From JAJPKK01 sp963824905 (lineage in GTDB: Bacteria > Pseudomonadota > Alphaproteobacteria > Rhizobiales > Xanthobacteraceae): 64,000 nt of DNA. Location: NCBI GenBank assembly GCA_963824905.1, contig CAWGRH010000028.1, positions 124,001-188,000 of the forward strand. Direction: 5' to 3'. Below the pieces are notes generated by a model that worked only from the letters and a program-made list of their open reading frames with translations, did no database searches and had not been told where the DNA came from. Positions 26,603 to 37,287 of this stretch are shown here, piece by piece. The translations under genes and the position numbers were made by a program. The first letter of the stretch is position 1. Every line of letters starts with the position of its first letter.

Positions 26603-29600
26603 GGCGCGAGCGGCTCGGCGGCGGCTGTCTCGCCGCCGCCGGACGCGTTGGTCGGCGCAGCCCGGGCTGACGCAGCACCCGGCCTCGGCGGCGGGCGAGA
26701 CCTGTCGATCTCGATCGGGGTTGCTGCGAGGCGGGTCAGATCCTCGACGAGCTTTGCCGTCTCCACCTGCGGGTTTGCGAACCAGTCCGCGGACCATACC
26801 CGCAGCACGGACCATCCCTTTGCCGAGAGCGCCGCATCGCGCAACCGATCGCGCTCGCGCGCACTCCCCACGCGGGCGAAGCCTGGGCCGTCCACGGCGA
26901 TGCCGGCGACATAGAGGCTCGCGTCGCTCGGATGCCGCACGGCGAGATCGACGCCGAAGGCTCCCGACATGAGGTCGGTCGAAAAACCGTGAGCCTCGAG
27001 CCGGCCGGTGATTTCGCGCTGGCACGCATCGACGTGTTCCGCCGCGTCGGCCACGGGCCCGGTCTCCGCCCGGCGGCCCTCGACATAGCGCAGATAGTCC
27101 ACGAGCGCCTGCGCGCCATCGCCGCTTTCGGGGCCAACCACGATGTCGTCCGCTGCCATCGAAGCGAACAGCACGATGCGGCGCCGCGCCCGGGTCGAGA
27201 GGACGTTGACGCGGTGCGCCCCGTGCGGCGCTGAGATCGCGCCGAAGCGCTGCATGGCGCGCGGCTGCGCGAACTCGCGGGCCAAGGTGAGCGAGACCAT
27301 GATTACGTCGCGTGCGTCGCCCGCGACGTTCTCGATGTCCTTGATGAAGAACGGCTCCGCATCGCGGCCGCCGGTCGCGAGGTTGCAGGCGGCGAGATAG
27401 GTCTCGACGGCCGGAAGCCGTGCCATGCGGCTGAATTCGTCGCAGATCGCGTCTCGTTGCTCGCGACCGATCGCCACGATCCCGAGCGTCTGCATCCTGT
27501 CGGCGGGAAGCTCCGCATTGCGGATCATGAAGTCGATCGCGGCCGCGACTATGCGCACGATTTCCGCCGCGTTGCGGCCGGCCTTGAAGCTGCCATGGGC
27601 GCGCACGACGTCGATCGAAAAAGCGTCCCGCCGCACGTTGGGCGGCACGGCGAGCGTTCCCCCATAGAATCCACGGTTGGCGAAAGCGACGAGGCTCGTG
27701 CAGCGGCTTCGATAGTGCGTCGCCAGCCGGCGCGGGGCGGGGAACGCCCGCAGCGCCCAGTCGAGGAGGGATTCACCCGTACCGCCGTCATCCTCGTCCG
27801 CCTCGACGCCCAGCTCTTCCGGCGGCGTGATGCGCCTGGAGACGTCTTTCGCCGGCAGCGCGTTGCGATCCCCGACGATGACGGACTGATGGGCCCGCAG
27901 CAGGCTGCCGAGCGCATCCTCGGGCCTCATCTGCGAGGCTTCGTCGATCACCACGAGATCGAAGTCCGCCGCGGCCGGCGCGAGATACGTCGCGAGCGAG
28001 AGGGGCGAAGCCATCACGCAGGGCGTCATCGCCAGAATTGCGCGCCGTGACTTCGACAACAGGGTGCGGACCGAGGCGTGCTTTTCGGTCCTGGCGAGCT
28101 GATCGCGGATGTAATGCAGCTCCGTCCAGTCCTTCTTTCGTCCGGCGCAGCTGCCGCTCGGGATCGCGTGACCCAGAAGCTTGATGCCGACCGCCTCGCG
28201 CTGGCGCACCTGGAAGGCGCGGTCGGTATCGGCGAAATACTCGCGCTCGGCCTCGATGTCATCTCCATTTCTCTGGGTGAGCGCCGGGTGGTCCCGCCGC
28301 ATCAGCACGGCGCGATAGAACATTTCGAGCGCGGTGAAGGTCCCCGCGAGGCGGGACGGCGCCAGGCCAGCCTGCTCGAAGGCGGCAATCAGCGGCTCGA
28401 GCCCGATGGTGCCGGCCCGCGCGCGGCTCCGCGCGACTTCGAACCAGGGCTCGAGCGAAGGCAACTCCGGCAACAGCGCGGCGAGCAAGCTCGCCACATG
28501 CTCGGGATCGGCGCCGTCCGCGTCGAGGCGTACGCCGCCCGCCGCGGCGAGGCGCGCGACGTCGCGACGATGTCGCTCGACCGCTTGCGTGATCGGCGCG
28601 ACCGATTCCTCCAACAGGTGTGCGAAAGACGGACCTTCGATACCGGTGAGACGCACGCGAAGTCCCGGCGGCGGTTGCACGATCGCAATCGCCTGGGCGA
28701 GGCTGCCCGCCTGGCGCAGCGCCTCGCAGCCCGCAGGCGAGCGCCATGTCGCTTCCCCGATGCCCGCGAGCACGGGGTTTGCCGCAACCTTCGCCTCGAG
28801 GTCGGCACGATCAAGACGTTGTTGGGCGCCCTCGCGCAACGCGGCGAACGAAACCGCGACCTCGTCGAGCTTGTGCTCGCGCACGCGGTCGGCGAGTTGC
28901 CCGAGCTTCGCCACACGCTCCCTGACGTGCGAGGCGGCCTGCCGCAGAGGCAGCGCGTCGAACCGCTCCGCCCACGCTTCGAGGTCCGATTGGAATTGGG
29001 CGACCCACGGCTGATAGGAACGCAGCTTGGCGATGATTGCGGGGTTCGACGAAAACAGATGAGTCCTGAGCGCCGTGCCAATCTCGCCGAGATCGGCAAC
29101 GATGGCGTCGAAAGCGGTGCGCACACCGGTCACGGTTTCCAGTTCGACGAACGGGGTCGCCGCCTGGGACCAGAATGCGCCTGCCGCGGATACGAGGTGC
29201 TTGTCGTCGCGCAATCGTCGATGTGCCTCGAGGTGGAAGACCAGCGCGGCGAGATCGGATTGCAGGCCGGGGGTGTCGACGGGGACGCCGATCGTCTGGA
29301 ACACCTGGTTCGCCCGCTTGCGCCCCCCGGTGACGAGCGCGATCGGACCAAGGCTGGTCCCCGCAGCGACGGTTGCCGCCATCTTCACATCTTCGAGCGG
29401 CGGCCATTCCCCGCGTGCGTCGCGCCGGAATTTCTGATCGAGCGTGCGTTCGGTCTCCTTGAGCAGACGCACCCGTTGGGCGCCGTCCGCCAGAACGTCT
29501 TCATGGCCGGCGCCGTCGAAGCCCAGAAACGCGTCGAGATGGGGTGGGATCGCGGCGGCGAACTCGACCGCCCGCGCCATCACCCGCGCCGTCCCGACGG

Positions 29601-31824
29601 TCGGGTCCGACCCTGGCCCGAACGCGGTGATCAGGGACGAGATTTTCGTAAGCCCATCGCTGAGCGAGGCCTCGAGCCCGGCCATCGTACCGGCCCGGGC
29701 GATCATCTCGGCCGGCAGCGCGTCAGTGACGCCGCAGATATCCGCCGCGACGGCGAGATCGCGGAGTGTGACGGGATCGGTATCCGGCACAGGGTCGGCG
29801 CCGCCGCTTACGAGGCCGAGACAGGTCGCGGCGAGGTCCGCCGCGGCAAGCACGTCTCCTGGCGCGAACGACGCCACGCGGGAAAGCAGCGCGTCCTCCG
29901 GGACCGGCGGCAAGCGTCGCGTCGCCTCGATCCACGCGGCGAGCTCGGAAGGTGTCCTCGGAAGCTCGACCCCGAGCTTCGCCGATTGCTCGGCCCCCGT
30001 CTCGACGAGCCGGGTCGCCGCCTCGTGGGCGTCGCGCAGCGATTGGGCGAGCTGGCCGTCGTCGCAATCGGTGGCAAGGGCGAAACCTGCCCGCGACCAC
30101 GGCGTGTCGGCGAACTTGCCGTGGTTCTGCTCGTGACTCTCCACCGCCGATCCGAACAGCCGCAGGGCATCGGCGCCAGCGGCGATGTGATCCGGCGACG
30201 CTGCGAAGATTTCCGACAAATCGACGCGATGCACGGCAGCGAACTCACGCGCATATTCGCGCCGTGCGGCGATCGCCGGCCAGAACAGCTCGAATGCAGT
30301 CGGGGCACCGGCCGCATCCGTCGCGTGGAGCGCATGGAGATACTCGCGCACGCGGTTGCGTGCGTGGCGCAGCTTGCGAACATCGATTGCCCAGGCTGGC
30401 TCATAGCCGCGATCGCGGCCCATGTCGTAGCGCCCGGAGAGCCGATCGAGAATCGTCTTGGGCTGGGCCTTGTCGGAATGCAGCTCAAGACAGAAATCGC
30501 CGAGACCGGCGACATCCATCCGCCATTTCACGGCATCGAGCGCTGCGCGCTTGTTGGCGACGAGCAGCACCGTCTTGCCGGCATAGAGAGCGTTCGCCAC
30601 GATGTTGGCGATGGTCTGCGATTTGCCGGCTCCCGGCGCCCCCTCGATGACGAGGTTCTTGCCCCGCATCACGTCGATGAGGGCACTGTGCTGCGCCGCG
30701 TCGGCATCGTCGATGAGGATCGGGGCCGCGTCCTCGATCTCGTCGTCGTCGACGTCGTAGTCGGCAGCGAAAGAGACCTCGCCGGCCGGGGAGCCGGAAC
30801 CGCGCAACAAAGCTTCGACCAGCGGACGCGCGGCCGGCCCATCCGGCCAGTTCTCGGGCGCGAGATCGACGTAGGTGGCAAGACGACCGAAGTTGAAGTG
30901 GCCGAGCGTCAGATTGCGCTCGACCTGCCAGCGATCGAGCCCCCCGATGGTCTGCGCGATGCGGGAGAGGAAGCTCTCGATGCCGTCGTTCTCCGGGTCG
31001 AATTCGGGAAGCGCGGGGGCGCCGGCCTGAACGAACCACTCGCACAGGCTCGGATTGAGCACCGGGAATTCCGCGACCGTGCGGACGGCATAGATTGCCC
31101 GGGCCTCCTCCAATCGGCGCGACAGCGTGACCGGGAGCAGCAGGAGGGGCGCAAACCGCGCCACCTCGCTCTCGGCCGATGCGTACCAGCGCACGAACCC
31201 GAATGCCAAGAACAGCGTCGACAGTCCGGTCTCCTGCTCGGCAAGCGCGGCGTCGGTCGCGATCCGCGCCAGCCGGACGTCGAGCTCATCGGCCACATAG
31301 AGCGTCTGCAGCGCGGCGAGCGGCTCGCGGTCCGGCAGGCGCGTGAGATCGTAGCTCGGCGCAATGCCGCATGCGCGGGCCAGGTCCGCGACGCTGTGAG
31401 CGGCGCGATCCGGATGCGGCGGCAGGCCGATCTGAGTGCGCACATGGTCGCGCAGCCAACATTCGACTTCCGCATGCGCGGCGTCATCCTGCCGGCCCAG
31501 CGCATCGAGCGACGCGAGCTTGGCGAGATAGTCGAAGTCCGTCGCCCTCGCCCGCGCCAGCGCGCCGAGAAAGCGGGGCGAGCGCTCGTCGTCGGGAACA
31601 TCGTCGGCCTCCGGCAACGCTACAAGCGCCAGCTCGCGCCCCCGGGCCGAAAGTTCCACGAAAACCTGTTCGAGATCGCAATCGACGATACGAACCTGCC
31701 GCCGCGATGCCACGCGGTGGAGGTAGTTGAGCATCGGATCCTTGGGCGAAAGGTCGAGCAGACTGGCGCGAAGTTGGTCGAAAAGCCGCCCGTGATGCTC
31801 GGCTTCGCGGTCCGTCTCAGACAC
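26584..31824 (-). CDS. DUF4011-type SF1 helicase with C-terminal Vsr/MTES_1575-like nuclease domain
   Basis: A 1746-residue protein. The N-terminus (LLDLSPKDPMLNYLHRVASR) matches the start of DUF4011. Walker A GAPGAGKS lies near residue 395; the DExx box VVIDEASQMRP is about 900 residues later near 1293, followed by VGDRNALPA. Helicase motifs V/VI are IENVAGDARDVIMVSLT and VNVLSTRARRRIVLF near 1540. The last 150 residues resemble the restriction-endonuclease-like domain fused to such helicases (FGVDLAVRHPSDASLYVAGI, then ARERDRLRDAALSAKGWSVL). I use GTG 31824 (VSETDREAEHHG), with GGAG 11 nt upstream; the frame is open to 31956. Related helicase-nuclease proteins act in phage defence, but no partner defence gene is adjacent. 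Confidence 0.75.
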   Translation of the reverse strand: MSETDREAEHHGRLFDQLRASLLDLSPKDPMLNYLHRVASRRQVRIVDCDLEQVFVELSARGRELALVALPEADDVPDDERSPRFLGALARARATDFDYLAKLASLDALGRQDDAAHAEVECWLRDHVRTQIGLPPHPDRAAHSVADLARACGIAPSYDLTRLPDREPLAALQTLYVADELDVRLARIATDAALAEQETGLSTLFLAFGFVRWYASAESEVARFAPLLLLPVTLSRRLEEARAIYAVRTVAEFPVLNPSLCEWFVQAGAPALPEFDPENDGIESFLSRIAQTIGGLDRWQVERNLTLGHFNFGRLATYVDLAPENWPDGPAARPLVEALLRGSGSPAGEVSFAADYDVDDDEIEDAAPILIDDADAAQHSALIDVMRGKNLVIEGAPGAGKSQTIANIVANALYAGKTVLLVANKRAALDAVKWRMDVAGLGDFCLELHSDKAQPKTILDRLSGRYDMGRDRGYEPAWAIDVRKLRHARNRVREYLHALHATDAAGAPTAFELFWPAIAARREYAREFAAVHRVDLSEIFAASPDHIAAGADALRLFGSAVESHEQNHGKFADTPWSRAGFALATDCDDGQLAQSLRDAHEAATRLVETGAEQSAKLGVELPRTPSELAAWIEATRRLPPVPEDALLSRVASFAPGDVLAAADLAATCLGLVSGGADPVPDTDPVTLRDLAVAADICGVTDALPAEMIARAGTMAGLEASLSDGLTKISSLITAFGPGSDPTVGTARVMARAVEFAAAIPPHLDAFLGFDGAGHEDVLADGAQRVRLLKETERTLDQKFRRDARGEWPPLEDVKMAATVAAGTSLGPIALVTGGRKRANQVFQTIGVPVDTPGLQSDLAALVFHLEAHRRLRDDKHLVSAAGAFWSQAATPFVELETVTGVRTAFDAIVADLGEIGTALRTHLFSSNPAIIAKLRSYQPWVAQFQSDLEAWAERFDALPLRQAASHVRERVAKLGQLADRVREHKLDEVAVSFAALREGAQQRLDRADLEAKVAANPVLAGIGEATWRSPAGCEALRQAGSLAQAIAIVQPPPGLRVRLTGIEGPSFAHLLEESVAPITQAVERHRRDVARLAAAGGVRLDADGADPEHVASLLAALLPELPSLEPWFEVARSRARAGTIGLEPLIAAFEQAGLAPSRLAGTFTALEMFYRAVLMRRDHPALTQRNGDDIEAEREYFADTDRAFQVRQREAVGIKLLGHAIPSGSCAGRKKDWTELHYIRDQLARTEKHASVRTLLSKSRRAILAMTPCVMASPLSLATYLAPAAADFDLVVIDEASQMRPEDALGSLLRAHQSVIVGDRNALPAKDVSRRITPPEELGVEADEDDGGTGESLLDWALRAFPAPRRLATHYRSRCTSLVAFANRGFYGGTLAVPPNVRRDAFSIDVVRAHGSFKAGRNAAEIVRIVAAAIDFMIRNAELPADRMQTLGIVAIGREQRDAICDEFSRMARLPAVETYLAACNLATGGRDAEPFFIKDIENVAGDARDVIMVSLTLAREFAQPRAMQRFGAISAPHGAHRVNVLSTRARRRIVLFASMAADDIVVGPESGDGAQALVDYLRYVEGRRAETGPVADAAEHVDACQREITGRLEAHGFSTDLMSGAFGVDLAVRHPSDASLYVAGIAVDGPGFARVGSARERDRLRDAALSAKGWSVLRVWSADWFANPQVETAKLVEDLTRLAATPIEIDRSRPPPRPGAASARAAPTNASGGGETAAAEPLAPQGASP

Positions 31825-31986
31825 GACCCTACTCCGATACAACCGTACGCTAACCGATTCCGGCCAAACATTTTTTTCACAATCGGCCGGCGCCTTCAAG
31901 AAGGCCCCGCCCACCGGAACCCGCAATCCCCGATGACTTTGCGAACAAGCTCGCAAGAATCTTGGCCGGTAAGACCCCGGAACAAG

Positions 31987-33046
31987 CTACTGGCGGGCGA
32001 GTCCCTCGTGACGGAAAAAGACGTCGACCTTCATGCCCACCACGAGCGGCCCCGGCTCGGCGAGATCGACCATCACCTCGACGACCCGCACGTCGCTCAA
32101 GCCCCGCTGATCGCGCGCATTGATGCGACCGGCGTCGACGAGCGGCGCGATCGAGGACACTTTGCCGGTGAAGTCGCGCCCGCGAAACGCGGAAGACCGC
32201 ACCAGGACCGGCTGTCCGATCTTGATCTCGCCGAAGTCGCGCTCATCGAGCTCGGCGCGCACGCGCAGCTGGGAGATGTCGCCGATCAGCATCAGCGGCT
32301 GGACCGCGGCCGGCGTCGCCAGCTCGCCGGGCCTCGCGTTGACCTGCAGCACGGCGCCGGCAACCGGCGCGCGTATCGTCAGCTTCTCGAAGCCCGCCTG
32401 CGCGAGCAGCAGCTCGGCGCGCGCGACGTTGAGCGCGCCTTCGGTCTGGGTCGGCAGCGGCGTGTTCTTGTCGTCCTCGAGGCTGCGCAGCTCCGACCTG
32501 CGCTGCTTGAGGCGGTCCTGCTCGCGCGCGAGCGTCGTGCGGGCCGCCGTGACGTCGGCCTCAGAAGCACGCGCCGCGCGCCGTGCCGCCGCAGTCTGAT
32601 CGACCGCCGCCTGCGCCTCGAAGACGCTTCGCTCGGCGTCGGCGACCCAATCCTCGGCACGACGCCGTTCCGCCGCGCGGCTCGATGTCGACTGGTCGTT
32701 GCGGGCGCGCTTGCGCAGCGCGATCTGGGCCTCCGCGGTGGCGATCCGCGCCCGCGCCTCGTCGTCCTCGAGTTCGAATCAGCGGCTCGCCGGCAAACAC
32801 CTTGTCATTGACGCCGACCAGCACCTCTCCGATCCGGCCGATCACCGGGGCGGCGATCTTGATCTCACCCGACCACGGCTCGACCCGGCCGGGGGCGACC
32901 GCCTGCCAGCTGCGATCCTCCGGCGGATCGGCGGCGCGCGAGCTCGGCGCCAGCAGCGCGACCGCGACCGTGACCGCCGCCACCGCACCTAGCACCGGCG
33001 CCCAGCGGGCGATCTTCGTCCTGTTCGATACGCAAACGCTCGGCAT
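31987..33046 (-). pseudogene. HlyD/DevB-like membrane-fusion protein, single-base frameshift
   Basis: The N-terminal frame (33046 to about 32775) gives a membrane anchor (WAPVLGAVAAVTVAVALLAP) and a lipoyl-like strand set ending VNDKVFAGEPLIR. The continuation, LEDDEARARIATAEAQIALR, then a long coiled coil, TIRAPVAGAVLQVNARPGEL and a C-terminal beta domain, is in the next frame to 31987. Removing one base near 32773 joins the two into about 352 residues. It is the third gene of a permease-ATPase-MFP operon, 9 nt after the ATPase stop. The product would bridge the ABC exporter to an outer-membrane channel. Confidence 0.8.
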
Positions 33047-33055
33047 AGGACTGCC

Positions 33056-33798
<743 letters not shown>

Positions 33799-33802
<4 letters not shown>

Positions 33803-34932
33803 CGCGTGAAGACCATCGCAGGATCGATCCGCATGACCTGGACGATGGCCGCTATCGCCGAGAGCACGCACATGGTGACGGTGAGCGCGAACAGGCTGAC
33901 GAGGAGCATCGGCGTCATCACCACCGGCAGGGCCGTATCGGCGGTCGCCTTGACGATTACCCAACCGATCCCGGCCGCGACGGCGAATCCGATCACCGCG
34001 CTGAGCACCGCCTGGAACAGGATCACCTTGTAGATGTAGCTGCTCGACGAACCGATCGCGCGCAGCGTGGCGAACTCGTTGATGTGGTCCTTGGTGCTGG
34101 AATAGAGCGTCTGGGCGACGATCACCGTGCCGACGATCAGGCCGAGCAGTGCGCCGGCGAACAACGCGGCGCCGGCCCCGGTTCCGAACAGCCAGAACGA
34201 GCGGCTGCGGGAGGCAAACTCCTCGGGCGTGAGCACCTCGGCGTCGGTGAGCGCCGCGTTGAGCCGGCGGCGCACCACCTCGACGTTGGCGCCGGGGGTG
34301 AGGTGGGCCAAAAAATAGGTCGCCTTGCTCGGCATCATGCCGACATAGTCACGCCCGCGGTCGAGCGTGGTGAACACGTAGGGCGTCGTCGTGAACGAGC
34401 GGATGCCGCTCGTCACCGCGGTGACCTCGGCCTTCTGGTCACGGATCTCGGCGGTGTCGCCGAGGCCCTTCGAGCCGAGCCGGTTGAAATAGAATCGGTC
34501 GATCGCGACCGCGCCGGGAATCGACAGGTCGTCGAGATTGCCGGCGACCAGATTCCACGGGTGCAACCCATTGCGGCGCACATCGGACGCGACGATGAAG
34601 ACCGGCGTGGTGTTGCCGGTCCGCATCCGCCATTGGGCGAAGCCGATCGCCACCGGGGTCGCTTCCCGCACGCCCTCGACCGAGAGCGCGCGGAACCGCT
34701 CGCGCTCATCGAGCAGCGAGGGGTCCTCGAAACATTTGGTGCCGCGCGGCACGATCCATAGATCCGCGTCGGCGTGGTCGATCATCGTCGTCACCGTGCG
34801 GTCGAAGCTCAGGAACAGGCCCATCTGCACGGTGACAAGAACGATGGAGAAGACGACGCCGATGATGGTGGCGATGAAGCGGAGCCGGTCGTGAAACAGG
34901 TTCCTGCGGGCAAGCTTGAACACCAGAGACAT
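33799..34932 (-). CDS. ABC exporter permease, DevC/FtsX-like
   Basis: A 377-residue permease with the MacB/FtsX topology: one N-terminal transmembrane helix (LRFIATIIGVVFSIVLVTVQ), a large periplasmic domain of about 200 residues, and three C-terminal helices (LFAGALLGLIVGTVIVAQTL, AVLSAVIGFAVAAGIGWVIV, LLVSLFALTVTMCVLSAIAA). The DevC family is typical of heterocyst glycolipid-type exporters and their proteobacterial homologues. It is first in the operon, with the ATPase overlapping by 4 nt. Confidence 0.85.
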
Positions 34933-34981
34933 GACGCGCTCGATCGCCGGGATTTCAGGTCATCAGCTCAAAGGTCGGCAC

Positions 34982-36259
34982 TCAATCGGCAACCCGGGTC
35001 GGCCGACCTCTGCCCTCCACGCCGGTCGCCACCGCGGCCCCTCTTTGCACCGTGTTCCGCGGCAGCGCTACCGCTCGCGGTGTCGCGCCCCGAAGCCGGG
35101 CGCCAAGCGGCAGGCGGGCGACGAGGATCATCGTGCCCCAACTCGCGACGACCGCCACGGTGAACACGATCGAGGCCTTGGTGATGGCGGAGAGCGCCGC
35201 GCCGAGGAGCGCATATTGCAGCCAGACGACGAAGACATAGTGGATCAGGTACATGCCATAGGCGCTGCGAGAGAGACTGTCGAGCCAGGCGAAGCGCCAC
35301 TGCGCAAACCGCAGCGCTGCGCCCGCGACGAAGAAGCAGCCGCAGGCGCAGGCGAGCACGAAGCCGAAGTCGGACACGATCTGCAGTCCGATCGGACCGT
35401 TGTCCCGGTCCGGCATCAGTGCGATCGGCCCCGCCCACACGATGAAGGCGGCGAGGAACGCCGCGAGCCAAGCCCCCCATCGCCGCGCCAGCGGGCCGGA
35501 GACGCCGAGCAGGCCGCGCTCGAGGCCGTGCGCGCCGATACCGACGCCCGCGAAGAAGTAGACGACATAATGCAACGGCCGGCTGAGCTGGAGCGAGAAG
35601 ATGCCGAAGGTCTTCCAGGCCCAGGGCGTGAATGCGAGGGCGAGAGGGACGTAGGCGATGGCCGAGAGCGTAACCAGCAGGGCGAAATAGCGCAGCGGCT
35701 CTTCCGCGGCGATCGCCGAGATCCGGCCGAGCTGCTCGCCCCATGACGGAGCGAAGCGAAATATCGCCGCCGCGAGGACGTTGAGGGCGAGAAGCTGCCA
35801 CAAGAACCACGCCGGTCCGCTCGGCCAGAACGGCAGCGCGAGCCAGTGCTGCCAAAAGGCGGAAAGGCTGGGGTCGGTCGCGGTGACGAGGTAGGCCGGG
35901 TAGAGCGCGATCGGCGCCAGGATGAGCACGGCGCCAAGGAAGGGAACGCCGATTCGCAGGAAACGATCGGACAGGAAGACCGCGGTCCCCTTGCGCTTGA
36001 GGCTCGGCCACACGAACAGGCCGGACATGAAGAACATGAAGGACATCAGGTAGACGTCTTGAAATGCGCAGAAGATGTCGAAGCCGAACCACCTCTGGCT
36101 GTCGACGATCGGGAACGCATTCCATCGAAAAGGCGCAATGTCGAAGGGGAATGGCGCATCCGGCAGCGACCCGAGATAGGCCAGGAAGGAGTGGAAGGCG
36201 AGCACGATCAGGATGACGAAGGCGCGCAGATTGCTTAGTGCGAGGCTCGATCCAGACAT
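34982..36259 (-). CDS. Membrane acyltransferase (acyltransferase_3/OpgC-like)
   Basis: A 425-residue polytopic protein with about ten transmembrane segments. It opens MSGSSLALSNLRAFVILIVL, followed by AFHSFLAYLGSLPDAPF, whose His after the first helix matches the acyltransferase_3 active-site region. Further signs are MFFMSGLFVWPSLKRKG, LSDRFLRIGVP and SAYGMYLIHYVFVVWLQ near the end. Family members transfer acyl groups to periplasmic or surface glycans. ATG 36259 is chosen over the upstream frame extension to 36349, which is not hydrophobic. The tail is basic and low-complexity. Confidence 0.8.
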   Translation of the reverse strand: MSGSSLALSNLRAFVILIVLAFHSFLAYLGSLPDAPFPFDIAPFRWNAFPIVDSQRWFGFDIFCAFQDVYLMSFMFFMSGLFVWPSLKRKGTAVFLSDRFLRIGVPFLGAVLILAPIALYPAYLVTATDPSLSAFWQHWLALPFWPSGPAWFLWQLLALNVLAAAIFRFAPSWGEQLGRISAIAAEEPLRYFALLVTLSAIAYVPLALAFTPWAWKTFGIFSLQLSRPLHYVVYFFAGVGIGAHGLERGLLGVSGPLARRWGAWLAAFLAAFIVWAGPIALMPDRDNGPIGLQIVSDFGFVLACACGCFFVAGAALRFAQWRFAWLDSLSRSAYGMYLIHYVFVVWLQYALLGAALSAITKASIVFTVAVVASWGTMILVARLPLGARLRGATPRAVALPRNTVQRGAAVATGVEGRGRPTRVAD

Positions 36260-36642
36260 TGTGCGCCCGATTGCCGCGAGGGAGTGGAATCCCGGGTGTA
36301 AGAAGATCGAACAGCCGCGTTGTGTCAGCCGGACGGGAGCCGCAACCAAGAGGGTTCTGGCACCGGGATCAAGTCAATTCTACTGATTTTCCTTAAAGGA
36401 AACCGATGCAGCCCGGAGGGTCCGGGCCTCGCAATTGAACTCGTTGGTTAAATTGCCGTTTTTCGCCCGATTGAGGCCAGATTTGTGATGTTGCGTGGGG
36501 GTGAGCACGCCGCTCGAGACGCGGGGTGGGACGAAAATCTGAAGGGGCCGCGGCTTGTCCGCGGCAGCCGACGTGAAAAGCGAGTAATGAGCGCCCGTTG
36601 CACGGGTGTCCTTGGCCAATCAGAGAGACTGGGGTGACTCCA
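36260..36642. other. Intergenic region with a perfect hairpin
   Basis: This 383-base region between two divergent genes contains a TTTCC-TTAAA-GGAAA near-palindrome around 36390-36405. A perfect stem GCCCGGA (36411-36417) / TCCGGGC (36421-36427) and a CCGCGG repeat pair near 36548-36562 are also present. No coding sequence is convincing. Promoters for both neighbours should lie here, but I cannot place them. Confidence 0.4.
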
Positions 36643-37212
36643 ATGCGGATTCTCGGAACGAAACAGATCGCGATTGTTGCTGCGCTTGCAGCCGTGGGTG
36701 CCATGACGACACCGCTGCGCGCAGCCGACCCGACTGTGGCGGGTCTGTGGCAAAAGGTCGACGAGAGTACCGGCAAGCCGGTGGGTTGGTTCTTGTTCGT
36801 AGATAAAGGCAGCGGCACCTTCGAAGGACTGATCGCCAAAGGCTTCGCGAAGCCGGGCGAAGAGCTCCCCACGCGATGCGTGGCCTGCGCGGACGACCGG
36901 AAAAACGCGCCGATGCTCGGCCTCTCCTTCATCCGCAACATGGAGCGCCACGGGCTCAAGTATGACAACGGCAACGTGCTAGATCCCCGCGACGGCAAGA
37001 TCTACAACGCGTTGATGACTCTCTCGGGCGACGGCAAGACGCTGACGATGCGCGGCTATCTCGGCATTCCGATGCTCGGGATGGACGAAATCTGGCATCG
37101 CCTGCCCGACAGCGCGATGAAAGAGATCGATCCGGGGCTTGCGGCCAAGTACGCGAGCAAGAGCGCGGCCCCGGCGAAGCCGAAGCCGGCCACCACGGCC
37201 GCCGCGCAGTAA
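36643..37212 (+). CDS. DUF2147 exported protein
   Basis: A 189-residue protein with a signal peptide (IAIVAALAAVGAMTTPLRAA) and the DUF2147 pattern. That pattern reads VAGLWQKVDESTGKPVGWFL, GGLIAKGF-type GLIAKGFAKPG, RNMERHGLKYDNGNVLDPRD, GKIYNALMTLSGDGKTLTMR and GYLGIPMLGMDEIWHRL. The C-terminal tail is Ala/Pro/Lys-rich. ATG 36643 follows GGGGTGA. DUF2147 proteins are small periplasmic beta-sandwich proteins of unknown function. A 9-bp hairpin follows the gene. Confidence 0.85.
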   Translation: MRILGTKQIAIVAALAAVGAMTTPLRAADPTVAGLWQKVDESTGKPVGWFLFVDKGSGTFEGLIAKGFAKPGEELPTRCVACADDRKNAPMLGLSFIRNMERHGLKYDNGNVLDPRDGKIYNALMTLSGDGKTLTMRGYLGIPMLGMDEIWHRLPDSAMKEIDPGLAAKYASKSAAPAKPKPATTAAAQ

Positions 37213-37232
37213 TCCAAAATCTACGACCTCGG

Positions 37233-37256
37233 CCGGAGCCCAATGCGGGGCTCCGG
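37233..37256. terminator. Hairpin between convergent genes
   Basis: A perfect 9-bp stem CCGGAGCCC (37233-37241) / GGGCTCCGG (37248-37256) with a 6-base loop is followed by GATTT. It lies between the DUF2147 gene and the convergent enoyl-CoA hydratase-like gene, and is a plausible terminator for both. Confidence 0.6.
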
Positions 37257-37287
37257 GATTTCCTCGACACGCTTTTCCCGAACGCGC

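Noticed and set aside
28078..32811. 1577-codon plus-strand open frame opposite the helicase and HlyD-like genes
   Set aside because: It is an antisense shadow produced by high GC. It is Arg/Gly/His-rich, has no domains, and lies over two clearly recognisable minus-strand proteins.
36390..36562. Several hairpins between the acyltransferase and DUF2147 genes, considered as a riboswitch or small RNA
   Set aside because: The stems are short, lack a recognisable conserved core and have no clear promoter or terminator around them.
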